A DNA stretch of 64,000 bases from the NCBI RefSeq assembly GCF_029674545.1, contig NZ_CP121354.1, positions 2,303,001 to 2,367,000 on the forward strand, read 5' to 3'. Shown in pieces: positions 54,076 to 63,358 of this stretch (the first letter of the stretch is position 1; every line of letters begins with the position of its first letter). The notes under the pieces are model-generated. The model searched no databases. It saw nothing but the letters and a program-made list of their open reading frames with translations, and was not told the DNA's origin. The DNA is from Mesorhizobium sp. WSM4904 (GTDB lineage: Bacteria; Pseudomonadota; Alphaproteobacteria; Rhizobiales; Rhizobiaceae). Position numbers and translations under genes: made by a program.

Positions 54076-54852
54076 ATGTCAGTTGAGAGAACCACGGCCG
54101 CGGGCGGCATGGAAACCTCCTACGGCTTCAGGAAGGTAGGCGAAGGCGACAAGCAGTTCCTCGTCAACGATGTCTTCCACAAGGTGGCCAATCGATACGA
54201 CCTCATGAACGATCTGATGTCCGGCGGGCTGCACCGGCTCTGGAAGGACGCGATGGTGGCGTGGCTCAATCCGCCGAAGCGCCCGGGCTGGAAGGTGCTC
54301 GACGTCGCCGGCGGCACCGGCGACATCGCCTTCCGCATCGTCGAGGCCAGCCATCGCAACGCGCATGTGACGGTCCTCGACATCAACGGCTCGATGCTCG
54401 ACATCGGCCGCGACCGCGCCGGGAAGAAAGGGCTCTCGGAAAACACCGATTTCGTCGAGGCCAATGCCGAGACGCTGCCCTTCGACGACAATACGTTCGA
54501 TGCCTATACGATCGCCTTCGGCATACGCAACGTGCCGCGCATCGATGTGGCGCTGAGCGAAGCCTACCGCGTGCTGAAGCGCGGCGGACGGTTCCTTTGC
54601 CTGGAGTTCTCCGAGGTCGACATGCCGCTGCTCGACAAGGCCTACGAAGCCTGGTCCTTCAACGCCATCCCCAAAATCGGTAGAGCGGTGACCGGCGACG
54701 GCGAGCCCTATTCCTACCTGGTGGAATCGATCCGCAAATTCCCCAATCAGGCGAATTTTGCTTCCATGATCACCCGCGCGGGCTTCGATCGCGTCAGCTT
54801 CCGTAATTATTCGGGCGGCATCGCTGCACTTCATTCGGGCTGGAAGCTTTGA
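54076..54852 (+). CDS. ubiE: Ubiquinone/menaquinone C-methyltransferase
   Basis: A 258-residue SAM-dependent methyltransferase of ubiquinone synthesis. Motif I is [14 protein letters not shown], followed by [13 protein letters not shown] and the UbiE signature [31 protein letters not shown]. It starts [13 protein letters not shown]. ubiB follows by 42 bp on the same strand, the usual ubiE-ubiB pair. Confidence 0.96.
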   Translation: MSVERTTAAGGMETSYGFRKVGEGDKQFLVNDVFHKVANRYDLMNDLMSGGLHRLWKDAMVAWLNPPKRPGWKVLDVAGGTGDIAFRIVEASHRNAHVTVLDINGSMLDIGRDRAGKKGLSENTDFVEANAETLPFDDNTFDAYTIAFGIRNVPRIDVALSEAYRVLKRGGRFLCLEFSEVDMPLLDKAYEAWSFNAIPKIGRAVTGDGEPYSYLVESIRKFPNQANFASMITRAGFDRVSFRNYSGGIAALHSGWKL

Positions 54853-54894
54853 GGCCCGAATCTTTGAGGCAGGCCAGGCGATGAGCAGCGTCCG

Positions 54895-56469
54895 ATGACC
54901 AGCGTTGGCGCCGCTTTCCGGCTCGCCAGGGCCGGCTGGGTGCTGGTCCGCGAGGGTGTCGTCGCGGCGCTGCCCGGCGAAGAGCTTTCCGGCATGCCGA
55001 AGCTCGGCTGGCGGCTGGCGCGCGTGCTCACCCGCCGTCGCGCCAGACGGCATCAGCGCGGCGACCGGCTGGCGCAGGCGGTGGTGCGGCTGGGGCCATC
55101 CTACGTCAAGCTCGGCCAGTTCCTGGCCACGCGACCGGATGTCGTCGGCAACGACATGGCGGTCGACCTCGCCCTTCTGCAAGACAAGATGCACACATTC
55201 CCGAAGACGGAGGCGATCGCCGCTATCGAGGCCTCGCTCGGGCGCAAGATCGGCGACCTCTACGCAAGCTTCGGCGAGCCGGTTGCGGCCGCTTCGATCG
55301 CCCAGGTGCACGGCGCCGAAGTCGTTCGCGACGGGAAAGCTTCACGGGTGGCGGTGAAGGTCATCCGGCCCGGCGTGCGCCATCGCTTCTTCCAGGACCT
55401 CGAGAGCTACTTCCTCGCCGCCCGCCTGCAGGAAAAATACATTCCATCGTCGCGCCGGCTGCGGCCGATCGAGGTGACCCAAACGCTGGCGCAGACCACC
55501 AAGGTCGAAATGGACATGCGGCTCGAGGCGGCCGCGTTTTCAGAGCTCGGTGAAAACACGAAGGGGGATCCAGGCTTTCGGGTGCCCGCGGTCGACTGGG
55601 AGCGGACCGGCCGCGACGTGATCACCATGGAGTGGATCGACGGCGTCAAGATGAACGATCTGGTCGGCCTTGCCGCCGCCGGTCACGATCTCAAGGCGAT
55701 CGCTGCCAACCTCATCCAGTCGTTCCTCAGGCACACGCTGCGCGACGGCTTCTTCCATGCCGACATGCATCCGGGGAACCTGTTCGTCGAGGCGAGCGGA
55801 ACCATCGTTGCCGTCGATCTCGGCATCGCCGGCCGGCTCGGCAAGAAAGAGCGGCGTTTCCTGGCCGAAATCCTCTACGGCTTCATCGTGCGCGACTATC
55901 AGCGCGTCGCCGAGGTGCATTTCGAGGCCGGCTACGTGCCGCGCCAGCACAATGTCGAGGCTTTCGCGCAGGCGATCCGCGCCATCGGCGAGCCGATCCA
56001 TGGCCAGTCTGCCGAGACCATCTCGATGGCGAAGCTTTTGACGCTGCTATTCGAGGTCACGGAACTGTTCGACATGGCCACCCGGCCCGAGCTGATCCTG
56101 TTGCAGAAGACGATGGTCGTGGTCGAGGGCGTCGCCCGCACGCTCGATCCCGCCTTCAACATGTGGAAGACATCGGAGCCGGTGGTCGGCGACTGGATCG
56201 CCAGCAATCTCGGCCCACGCGGCATGTTCTCCGACGCGCGCGACGCCGGCAAGGCGCTGGTGGCGCTGGCAAGGCAGGCGCCGGATATCGCCGCCCGCAC
56301 CGAGCGGCTGTCGCGCGAAATCGACCTGATGGCCGAACATGGCCTGCGCTTCGACGAGGCGACCGCGCACGCCATCGGCAAGGCCGAGGCGCGCCATACC
56401 CGCTCCGGCCGCTTGGCGCTCTGGGTGATCGCGTTGACGCTGCTTTACATCGCCTGGCGGATTTTCTGA
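54895..56469 (+). CDS. ubiB: Ubiquinone biosynthesis atypical kinase UbiB
   Basis: A 524-residue ADCK/UbiB protein. Marks are the KxGQ motif YVKLGQFLATRPD, the Ala-rich loop AAASIAQVHGAEV, DGFFHADMHPGNLFVE and VAVDLGIAGRL. Two hydrophobic helices close the protein. UbiB is required for quinone synthesis, probably as an ATPase rather than a classical kinase. Confidence 0.95.
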   Translation: MTSVGAAFRLARAGWVLVREGVVAALPGEELSGMPKLGWRLARVLTRRRARRHQRGDRLAQAVVRLGPSYVKLGQFLATRPDVVGNDMAVDLALLQDKMHTFPKTEAIAAIEASLGRKIGDLYASFGEPVAAASIAQVHGAEVVRDGKASRVAVKVIRPGVRHRFFQDLESYFLAARLQEKYIPSSRRLRPIEVTQTLAQTTKVEMDMRLEAAAFSELGENTKGDPGFRVPAVDWERTGRDVITMEWIDGVKMNDLVGLAAAGHDLKAIAANLIQSFLRHTLRDGFFHADMHPGNLFVEASGTIVAVDLGIAGRLGKKERRFLAEILYGFIVRDYQRVAEVHFEAGYVPRQHNVEAFAQAIRAIGEPIHGQSAETISMAKLLTLLFEVTELFDMATRPELILLQKTMVVVEGVARTLDPAFNMWKTSEPVVGDWIASNLGPRGMFSDARDAGKALVALARQAPDIAARTERLSREIDLMAEHGLRFDEATAHAIGKAEARHTRSGRLALWVIALTLLYIAWRIF

Positions 56470-56542
56470 CCGCCACCCGCCTTGCCGCAGTTTGATTGCA
56501 TTGCTATCATTGCCGGCGAAAGTTTGAAGCGGGTGCAATCAG

Positions 56543-58015
56543 ATGGCCAGCATCACGATCCGCAACCTTGACGACGAGGTCAAGGACCTGCTGCGCCAAA
56601 TGGCTGCCGAAAACGGCTGCTCGATGGAGGAGCAGGCGCGGGCGATGATCCGCGCAGCGGTCGAAGGAAGGGCGGGGCAGGCCGACCGCATCGACGAGAT
56701 CGAGAAGACGCTGCGCGCGCTGACAGGCTCCAATCGGCAAGCGGGTCCCATCTCAACAGTATCCGGCAAGCCATCAATTCGAGGGACGCTTGCCGGCAAG
56801 CGCATCCTGCTGATCATCGGCGGCGGCATTGCCGCCTACAAGGCGCTCGACCTGATCCGGCGCCTGCGCGAGCGCGGTGCGTCGGTCAGGGTCGTCATGA
56901 CATCGGCCGCGCGGGAATTCGTCACCACGCTGTCGGTCGGCGCGCTCTCCGCCGACCATGTCTTCACCGAGCTGTTCGATCGCAATGACGAGCATGATGT
57001 CGGCCATATAAGGCTGTCGCGCGAGGCCGATCTGCTGGTGGTCGCGCCGGCGACCGCCGACCTGATGGCGAAGCTCGCCAACGGCCATGCCAACGACCTT
57101 GCCTCGACGGTGCTGCTTGCAACCGACAAGAAGGTGCTGATGGCGCCGGCGATGAACCCGAAGATGTGGTCGCACCCGGCGACGCGGCGCAACCGGGCGA
57201 CCTTGCAGAAGGACGGTATTACCTTCGTCGGTCCCGCCAAGGGCGAGATGGCGGAAAGCAACGAGGCCGGCGAAGGTCGCATGGCCGAGCCGCTGGAGAT
57301 CGTTGCCGCGATCGAGGCGATGCTCGACGAGAGACCGAAGCCGCTTACCGGCCGCAGGATCATCGTCACCTCGGGGCCGACGCACGAGCCGATCGACCCG
57401 GTGCGCTACATCGCCAATCGCTCCTCCGGCAAGCAGGGCCATGCGATCGCGGCGGCGCTGGCGAAGCTCGGGGCCGATGTCAGGCTCGTCTCCGGCCCGG
57501 TCAATATCGCCGATCCGGCCGGGGTCACGACCACGCATGTCGAGACCGCGGCAGAGATGAAGGAAGCGGTCGAGGGCCTTTTGCCGGCGGACGCCGCGGT
57601 GTTCGTCGCCGCGGTCGCCGACTGGCGCACGGCCAATGCGGCCGGCGAGAAGATCAAGAAGGTGGCGGGCGAGGGACCGCCTTCGCTCAAGATGGTCGAG
57701 AATCCCGACATCCTGGCCGGCGTCGGCCATCATAGCCAGCGGCCGCGTCTCGTCGTCGGCTTTGCCGCCGAGACGCAGGATCTCATCGGCAACGCCGAGG
57801 CCAAGCTCAGGAAGAAAGGCGCCGATTTCATCGTCGCCAACGACGTCTCGCATGAGAGCGGGATCGGCCCATCGGGCGTCATGGGCGGCGACCGCAACAA
57901 GGTACGCATTGTCTCCCGCACCGGCGTCGAGGAATGGCCGGAGATGGGCAAGGACGAGGTGGCGACACGGCTCGCTGCGCTGATCGCCGAACGGCTGCAG
58001 ACGGTTGTCGTTTGA
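56543..58015 (+). CDS. coaBC: CoaBC with an N-terminal ribbon-helix-helix-like extension
   Basis: A 490-residue bifunctional enzyme that makes phosphopantetheine (4'-phosphopantothenoylcysteine synthesis and decarboxylation). The flavin domain has ILLIIGGGIAAYKALDLI, VVAPATADLMAKLANG and APAMNPKMW; the ligase part starts GRRIIVTSGPTHEPIDPVRYIANRSSGKQG and has AAVADWR. About 80 residues precede it: ASITIRNLDDEVKDLLRQMAAENGCSMEEQARAMIR, a FitA/VapB-type ribbon-helix-helix pattern. That extension continues the same frame, without a stop or an obvious second start until the GTLAGKRILL region. Confidence 0.94.
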   Translation: MASITIRNLDDEVKDLLRQMAAENGCSMEEQARAMIRAAVEGRAGQADRIDEIEKTLRALTGSNRQAGPISTVSGKPSIRGTLAGKRILLIIGGGIAAYKALDLIRRLRERGASVRVVMTSAAREFVTTLSVGALSADHVFTELFDRNDEHDVGHIRLSREADLLVVAPATADLMAKLANGHANDLASTVLLATDKKVLMAPAMNPKMWSHPATRRNRATLQKDGITFVGPAKGEMAESNEAGEGRMAEPLEIVAAIEAMLDERPKPLTGRRIIVTSGPTHEPIDPVRYIANRSSGKQGHAIAAALAKLGADVRLVSGPVNIADPAGVTTTHVETAAEMKEAVEGLLPADAAVFVAAVADWRTANAAGEKIKKVAGEGPPSLKMVENPDILAGVGHHSQRPRLVVGFAAETQDLIGNAEAKLRKKGADFIVANDVSHESGIGPSGVMGGDRNKVRIVSRTGVEEWPEMGKDEVATRLAALIAERLQTVVV

Positions 58016-58047
58016 GAGTAGCGGGCCGGTTAACCGACCCGTTACCA

Positions 58048-59484
58048 TTAGCCTGCCGCTTCCTGTGGCCGAACGGCCGGCATGGCGATCCTCAGAGCTG
58101 CGATGCAACCCAGAACGCCGAGCGGCACGAAGGCAAGGAACAGCCAGCCTGCGACGCCGGCGGCCGCTTCGCGGTTCAGCCCTTCCGAGAAGCCGCTGGC
58201 GTTGGCTACGATGCCGGCGAGCGCCGCGCCCACCGCGTAACCGATGCGCTGCATGGTCGGCACGGCGGCCGACGCGATGGTCTGCTCGCCTTCACGGGCC
58301 GAAGCGACGATGACACGCGTGAGGAACGGCCAGCATATGCCGAAGCCGCCGCCCTGCAGCAGAGCGCAGAGCAGGATCAGCGGAATCGAGCCCGCCGGGA
58401 TGGTGTAGGCGAAACCGGCGAGGCCCGAGGCGATCATCAGCGCGCCGATGACGATGATCACGCGTTCGCGTTCCAGCGGCGCATTGGCGATGATGATCGA
58501 CAGGATCGACCAGGCGATCGATTCGGCGGCGATGATGTAGCCGGTCGTCAGGATCGGTATGCCGTGCAGGGTGGTCAAAAGCAGCGGCCCGTAAATGGCG
58601 AAGGTGCAGGTGGCCACCGAGAACGCCGCAACCATGGTCATGCCGCTGCCGAGCGGCGTACGCCATGAAAACAAAGGTGACGGGAAGAGGCGAGAGCGCG
58701 GCCTGAGGGCGTCGATGCGGAAGAACAGGACCAGCCCGATCGAGCCGAGGGCCAGCAGCAGCGACGAGCGCAGCAGGGCAATGTCGATGCCGGCTGCGGC
58801 GATCAGCACGACGCTGATGGCGAGACAGGCGAGCGCCGGATAGGGAAAGGGCGGTGCGGAGCCCCCGCCCGCCTGCGGCTTCGTCGCCTCGGGTGTGTCG
58901 AGCACCATGAAGCTTACCAGCGCCATCGCCGCGCCGCCGAAGGTGAAGACGCCGAAGGCCCAGCGCCACGACAGGAACTCTGTCATGATCGCGCCGAGCA
59001 TCGGTCCGCTGAAGGCGGCGACGCCCCAGATCGCCGACATGATGCCGAAGAGCTGCGGCCAGATGTTGCGCGAAAACAGCCGCTCGACCGAGACGAAAGC
59101 GAGCGACACGAGCGCGCCGCCGCCAAGACCCTCGACCAGGCGTCCGGCGAGGAAGAGCGGCATCGAGGGAGCCGTGGCGCAGATCAGCGCGCCTGTCGCG
59201 TAGAGCAAAGCGGCGACCACCATGTTGGAGCGCAGCGCGACATAGCTCACCAGCCGCCCGGCCGCGGCGCCAGCGACAATGGCGCCAAGCTCGTAGATCG
59301 CCAGCGACCAGCCAACCAGCTGCACGCCCGCGAGCTCGCCGACCATGGCCGGCATGATCGTCGCCACCATCGTCTCATTGGTAGCATGCAGCAGAATACC
59401 CAGGCTGATGAAACAGAAGCGCGCCAGGTCGCCGCTTGCCCACAACGCCCGCCAATTCACCTTGTTGCCGCTTGCTGCGGTCAC
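58048..59484 (-). CDS. MFS transporter, 14-helix type
   Basis: A 478-residue major facilitator with about 14 hydrophobic segments (EmrB/QacA-like size). Early marks are GWSLAIYELGAIVAGAAAGRL and the signature region RLVEGLGGGALVSLAFVSVERLFS. It probably exports a small toxic or metabolic compound; the substrate is unknown. It is convergent with coaBC. Confidence 0.88.
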   Translation of the reverse strand: MTAASGNKVNWRALWASGDLARFCFISLGILLHATNETMVATIMPAMVGELAGVQLVGWSLAIYELGAIVAGAAAGRLVSYVALRSNMVVAALLYATGALICATAPSMPLFLAGRLVEGLGGGALVSLAFVSVERLFSRNIWPQLFGIMSAIWGVAAFSGPMLGAIMTEFLSWRWAFGVFTFGGAAMALVSFMVLDTPEATKPQAGGGSAPPFPYPALACLAISVVLIAAAGIDIALLRSSLLLALGSIGLVLFFRIDALRPRSRLFPSPLFSWRTPLGSGMTMVAAFSVATCTFAIYGPLLLTTLHGIPILTTGYIIAAESIAWSILSIIIANAPLERERVIIVIGALMIASGLAGFAYTIPAGSIPLILLCALLQGGGFGICWPFLTRVIVASAREGEQTIASAAVPTMQRIGYAVGAALAGIVANASGFSEGLNREAAAGVAGWLFLAFVPLGVLGCIAALRIAMPAVRPQEAAG

Positions 59485-59619
59485 GTCGATCTCCTGCTTG
59501 CTACAGCAGCCTCATTCGCTTTCGAACAGGGCGCCAGATCCAGATCGGCAGGGCTTGTAGAACCTCAAGCGCAGTTGAGCTCAAGAGGCTTTTTCAGCGA
59601 TATCGGTGGACCAGCGCGC

Positions 59620-59658
59620 AAAAAAAATGCGGCCCGGAACGAATGTCCCGGGCCGCAT
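59620..59658 (-). terminator. Strong terminator after DUF992 gene
   Basis: On the minus strand an 11-bp stem (ATGCGGCCCGG / CCGGGCCGCAT, 59627-59658) is followed by a run of seven T. It is 19 bp after the DUF992 stop. Confidence 0.9.
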
Positions 59659-59676
59659 CGGTTCCGATTGAAAGTT

Positions 59677-60153
59677 CTACTTGTAGGAGTGGACGAGGTC
59701 CAGCGAGGCCACGGTGACGGCGAGATTGACGCCGGTCTGCGCCTGGACGCTGAGCGGCTCGAGCATGAAGGCGCTATTCCAGCCGCCGACCAGGACGTTG
59801 GCGCCGCCGCCTGTCACGACGCTCGCCTCGGCATTGACGCCGTAATAGCTGCCGGCGAGGTCCCCCGCGTCATGACTGGGGGTGGCGGCCAGAACCGCCC
59901 AGACGAGCTGGCCCTGATGCGTCTTGCCGACATCGACGCCGAGCTTGGAGATCATCCCGGTGTAAATCTCGGCCGGCCCGTGATGAGAGGGCCGGAAGAC
60001 GCAGGACACGCCCTTGTTTGACGAGATGATATAGCCGGTTCCACCGTCGATTGAGCAATCGAGCGTGCCGAGCCGGAGCGTGCCGGCGTTGACCGGAGAA
60101 GCGAGGACCGTGGCGGTAAGCGCGGCGGCGGCACAGGCAAGCGTTTTGATCAT
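59677..60153 (-). CDS. DUF992 secreted protein
   Basis: A 158-residue protein with a signal peptide (MIKTLACAAAALTATVLASPVNAG) and a DUF992 mature domain: LGTLDCSIDGGTGYIISSNKGVSCVF with two cysteines, then GPAEIYTGMISKLGVDVG. The family is periplasmic and widespread in Rhizobiales; function is unknown. It stands alone with its own terminator. Confidence 0.9.
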   Translation of the reverse strand: MIKTLACAAAALTATVLASPVNAGTLRLGTLDCSIDGGTGYIISSNKGVSCVFRPSHHGPAEIYTGMISKLGVDVGKTHQGQLVWAVLAATPSHDAGDLAGSYYGVNAEASVVTGGGANVLVGGWNSAFMLEPLSVQAQTGVNLAVTVASLDLVHSYK

Positions 60154-60324
60154 TGGAAAGGTCCTTTCGCAAAAAATTGGCCCCGATTAAACGGTCGAGG
60201 TGCGAGGAGCGTTCCGCCGAAAACTTGGCGCGAGCATGGCAGAGGTCGACGCATTGCGCCAGGCGGTTAACGGACCGCTACGGGCGTCTCCGGGGCGCAA
60301 CAGTGCGATCGCCGGCACGACAGG

Positions 60325-60387
60325 GCGATCGCAGGCGACGCCTTGGCGATCGAAGGCGACGCCTTGGTGATCGCAGGCGACGCCTTG
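60325..60387. repeat. Three tandem 21-bp repeats
   Basis: Three adjoining copies, 60325-60345, 60346-60366 and 60367-60387, differ by one or two bases. Each carries GCGATCG(C/A)AGGCG followed by ACGCCTTG. A partial related copy (GCGATCGCCGG) lies just before. They are in the gap between DUF992 and the TPR gene. Confidence 0.85.
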
Positions 60388-60423
60388 GTGTCGCGGAGCA
60401 ACCTTGCTTGCGTCAGCTTTCGA

Positions 60424-61275
60424 TCAGCTGGCGCTGCCGGAGGTGCGCGACAAACCGTCCTTGGCCGGCTGGTAGTTGGGGTCGAGGTGGATGGCCTCGC
60501 GGTAGGACTTGGCCGCCCTTACCTTGTCGCCGCGCCGCTCGTAGATAAGCGCCTGGTTGGCCCAGGCCTCGGCGTTCTTGCCGTCGAGCTTGATGGCCAT
60601 GTTGAAGTCGGCGAAGGCATTGTCCTCGTCGTTCATGGCGAGGTAGGAGAGGCCGCGGCCGTTGTAGGGCTCGGCGGCGTCCGGCGCCAGCGATATGGCG
60701 GTCGAGAAGTCCTCGATGGCGAATTTGTGCTGGCCCTGGCTTTGATAGATCAGGCCGCGATTGTGGTAGGCGCGGGCGTCGGTGGTGTCGAGCTGGATTG
60801 CCTTCTGGAAGTCGTTGAAGGCGTCCTGGGTGCGGCCCGCCTTGCGATAGAGATTGCCGCGGCCGATATAGGCGGCGTCGTAATTCGCGTTGATCTGGAT
60901 CGAGCGGTTGTAGTCCGCGAGCGCCGCTTCCTGATTGCCGAGGAAGCGCTGGATGAGCGCGCGGTTCGAATAGGCCTGGTAGAAATTCGGATTGAGCTGG
61001 ATGGCTTGGTTGAAATCCTTCAAGGCCGCCTGGTACTGGCCGCCGCGGCCATAGGCCGAGCCGCGCACATTATAGCCCTCGGGATCCTGCGGATTGCGCT
61101 GGATGACCGCCGACAGCGAGGAGATGTTCTCAGTCGACCCTTGCGCCTTGTCGATGTTGTTGAACTCCCCTGTCGGGGCTGTCTGGCATGCTGCAAGGGT
61201 CAGGCCCGAAAGCAGGGCCGCCGTCAGGGCGAAGCCGCGAAAAGCGGTTCTGCGCTCCACGGTAATTGCGTTCAT
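60424..61275 (-). CDS. TPR-repeat lipoprotein
   Basis: A 283-residue protein with a lipoprotein signal (ALLSGLTLAAC, acylation Cys near residue 30) and about six TPR units (for example YNVRGSAYGRGGQYQAALKDFNQAI; key residues G-A-Y and A-x3-F). It likely anchors in the outer membrane and binds other proteins, as NlpI does. ATG 61275 is used; the frame is open far upstream. Confidence 0.9.
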   Translation of the reverse strand: MNAITVERRTAFRGFALTAALLSGLTLAACQTAPTGEFNNIDKAQGSTENISSLSAVIQRNPQDPEGYNVRGSAYGRGGQYQAALKDFNQAIQLNPNFYQAYSNRALIQRFLGNQEAALADYNRSIQINANYDAAYIGRGNLYRKAGRTQDAFNDFQKAIQLDTTDARAYHNRGLIYQSQGQHKFAIEDFSTAISLAPDAAEPYNGRGLSYLAMNDEDNAFADFNMAIKLDGKNAEAWANQALIYERRGDKVRAAKSYREAIHLDPNYQPAKDGLSRTSGSAS

Positions 61276-61411
61276 CTTTGTCCTCACTGGCGCCGCGCCG
61301 TCAGGTCCGTTCCCTCTCCGAACCGGCTCGAATGCATAAACAAAAAGGTGGCGGCGATTCCGCATCGCGCCACCCTCGGTATCCTTCGAAAAGGACGAAA
61401 AATTGGCGTTA

Positions 61412-61675
61412 TCAGCGCGGCGAACGCGATGCGCCGGCAGCACCAGCGGGAGCCGGGCGCGGGGTCATCGGCAGCAGGCCTTCGCGCTGCGCGCGCTTGC
61501 GGGCCAGCTTGCGGGCGCGGCGGACGGCTTCGGCCTTCTCGCGGGCACGCTTCTCGGACGGCTTCTCGTAGTGACCGCGCATCTTCATTTCGCGGAAAAT
61601 ACCTTCGCGCTGCATCTTCTTCTTCAGCGCGCGAAGCGCCTGATCAACGTTGTTGTCGCGGACGAGTACCTGCAC
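61412..61675 (-). CDS. rpsU: 30S ribosomal protein S21
   Basis: An 87-residue S21 with the conserved [20 protein letters not shown] opening (start GTG read as Met), then [22 protein letters not shown] and a basic alphaproteobacterial tail. AGGA lies upstream of the GTG. S21 joins the 30S platform near the anti-Shine-Dalgarno region. Confidence 0.96.
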   Translation of the reverse strand: MQVLVRDNNVDQALRALKKKMQREGIFREMKMRGHYEKPSEKRAREKAEAVRRARKLARKRAQREGLLPMTPRPAPAGAAGASRSPR

Positions 61676-61853
61676 GGGCAATCCTGTCTTCGGGTTTGAA
61701 ATCAACAGGCAAGCGGCCATAGCCACCATGCCTCCGCGGCGGGTTGCACCGCGAATTGTGGCGGCTGATAGCAGAATCAGGCCGTGCTGTCCACCGTTGA
61801 TTGCAGGAAACCGTGATCAAAAACCGGTGCGCCTCGCCTCGCCTGCTCCGCGC

Positions 61854-62240
61854 TCACGCCGTCGCCAAATGGAGGCGGGCGAAATCCTCGAAAAACTCGC
61901 CATAGTCGCAGGTAATTTCCTCGCCGGCGGCGATGTCGCGAATGGCGGTGGCGCCGCCATATTGCGAGAAATCGGTGTTCGGCCGCTCGGAATGATTCAT
62001 GAAGCGGCCGTTGTCGACCTCATAGACCATGAAACCCGGCCTGTCCGGGCTCGGATAGGCGTAGCGGTCGAGCAATTCGCGCAGATGCGCCGGCGCCGCC
62101 TCGTATTTCTCCATTGGGATCAGCCGATCGAAATCGGGATCGAGCCGCCAGATCGAGGCACCCTTCCTGATCGGCTCGGCGGCGAAAACGCCGACGCCTT
62201 CGATGGCGCTCTGGGCAACATAGGTTCTGATCAGCAGCAT
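61854..62240 (-). CDS. SET domain protein
   Basis: A 128-residue stand-alone SET domain: GVGVFAAEPIRKGASIWRL, the pseudoknot RFMNHSERPNTDF and EEITCDYGEFFEDF. SET proteins methylate lysines on proteins; bacterial targets are mostly unknown. ATG 62240 (MLLIRTYV) is chosen over the upstream in-frame start. Confidence 0.88.
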   Translation of the reverse strand: MLLIRTYVAQSAIEGVGVFAAEPIRKGASIWRLDPDFDRLIPMEKYEAAPAHLRELLDRYAYPSPDRPGFMVYEVDNGRFMNHSERPNTDFSQYGGATAIRDIAAGEEITCDYGEFFEDFARLHLATA

Positions 62241-62348
62241 CGGTCCCGTCCGTCTTCGACGAGAAAACGGAATCGTCAAACCGCGCAGAAATGCAAGGCC
62301 GCTTCACGACATTTTCGGCTGGTGGGCAACCCATGCCCACCAATCCCT

Positions 62349-63107
62349 TCACGTCCGGTTGATCGATACTCCGCCATCGGCAAACAACGCCGTGCCAGTG
62401 GTGAAGCTCGAAGCGTCAGAAGCGAGATAAAGCGCCGAGCGGGCGATCTCTTCCGGCTGCGCCATGCGCTTCAGCGCGTGGATGCCCTCGACGAAGGCGC
62501 GGGCCTCGGGCGTGGTGGTTGTGGCACCGGGCGTGTCCGTTCCGCCGGGCAGCAGCGCGTTGACGCGCAGCCCCTTCGGTCCGTATTCGGCGGCCAGCAC
62601 CTGCGTCAGTCCGATCAGGCCCGCCTTAGCCGCGGCGTAGGCCGCCATGCCCGGCATGCCGGCCGTGCAGCCGACGAAACTCGAGGTGAAGATCAGCGAG
62701 CCGCCGCCGCGCTGCAGCATCGGCGGAATCTGTTGCCGCGCGGCCAGATAGGCGCTGGTCAGGTTTGTGTCTATCGTCTCCCGCCAGCTTGCCGGCGCCA
62801 TATCGGGAAGCGGTGCCATCACGCCGACGGAGCCGGCATTGTTGAAGGCGATGTCGAGACCGCCGAACCTTTCGATCGCAAGCTCGACCAGAGCCTTCGC
62901 GTGGGCCTCGTCCCTGACGTCGCCGGCAAGTGCTGCCGCAGTGCCGCCGGCTTCCTCGATCTCGCCGACAAGCGCGTCGAGCTCAGTCCGGCGGCGCGCC
63001 GCAACGACGAGGCGGGCGCCCTGTTCGGCGAACAGCCTGGCGGTGGCGCGGCCGATGCCCGAACTGGCGCCGGTGACGATGGCGACCTTGTTGGTGAGCG
63101 CGAACAT
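62349..63107 (-). CDS. Short-chain dehydrogenase/reductase
   Basis: A 252-residue classical SDR. The NAD(P) motif is [13 protein letters not shown], the NNAG motif is present, and the catalytic triad is S in [11 protein letters not shown] with Y-x3-K in YAAAKAGL. The C-terminal [13 protein letters not shown] is family-typical. The substrate is unknown. ATG 63107 is used; the frame stays open upstream. Confidence 0.9.
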   Translation of the reverse strand: MFALTNKVAIVTGASSGIGRATARLFAEQGARLVVAARRRTELDALVGEIEEAGGTAAALAGDVRDEAHAKALVELAIERFGGLDIAFNNAGSVGVMAPLPDMAPASWRETIDTNLTSAYLAARQQIPPMLQRGGGSLIFTSSFVGCTAGMPGMAAYAAAKAGLIGLTQVLAAEYGPKGLRVNALLPGGTDTPGATTTTPEARAFVEGIHALKRMAQPEEIARSALYLASDASSFTTGTALFADGGVSINRT

Positions 63108-63358
63108 GTCTCTATCATCCTTCCATTGAACCGGTCTTGCCGGCGGTCGGGTGTTTGCTCGCAGATCGGCATTTCGGCAGCCACCCGAAAGCTGACTTGC
63201 AGGTCGGATTGCGGCTGGTCGGGCAGGCGCCGCGAACCTGTGGCGCAAAACGGCAAGCGCCGTCGCAAACAGCGCAAGGATGGCAGCACGGTTTCGCTAG
63301 TGATACACCTCGCGTGACGGGCGGACGACATCCGCGATTTTTGGCGCGAGGCTATAAC

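Noticed and set aside
60325..60387. Possible short CRISPR
   Set aside because: The 21-bp copies are contiguous with no spacers.
60343..61722. 459-codon plus-strand frame starting in the tandem repeats
   Set aside because: Antisense to the TPR lipoprotein and rpsU; no motif supports it.
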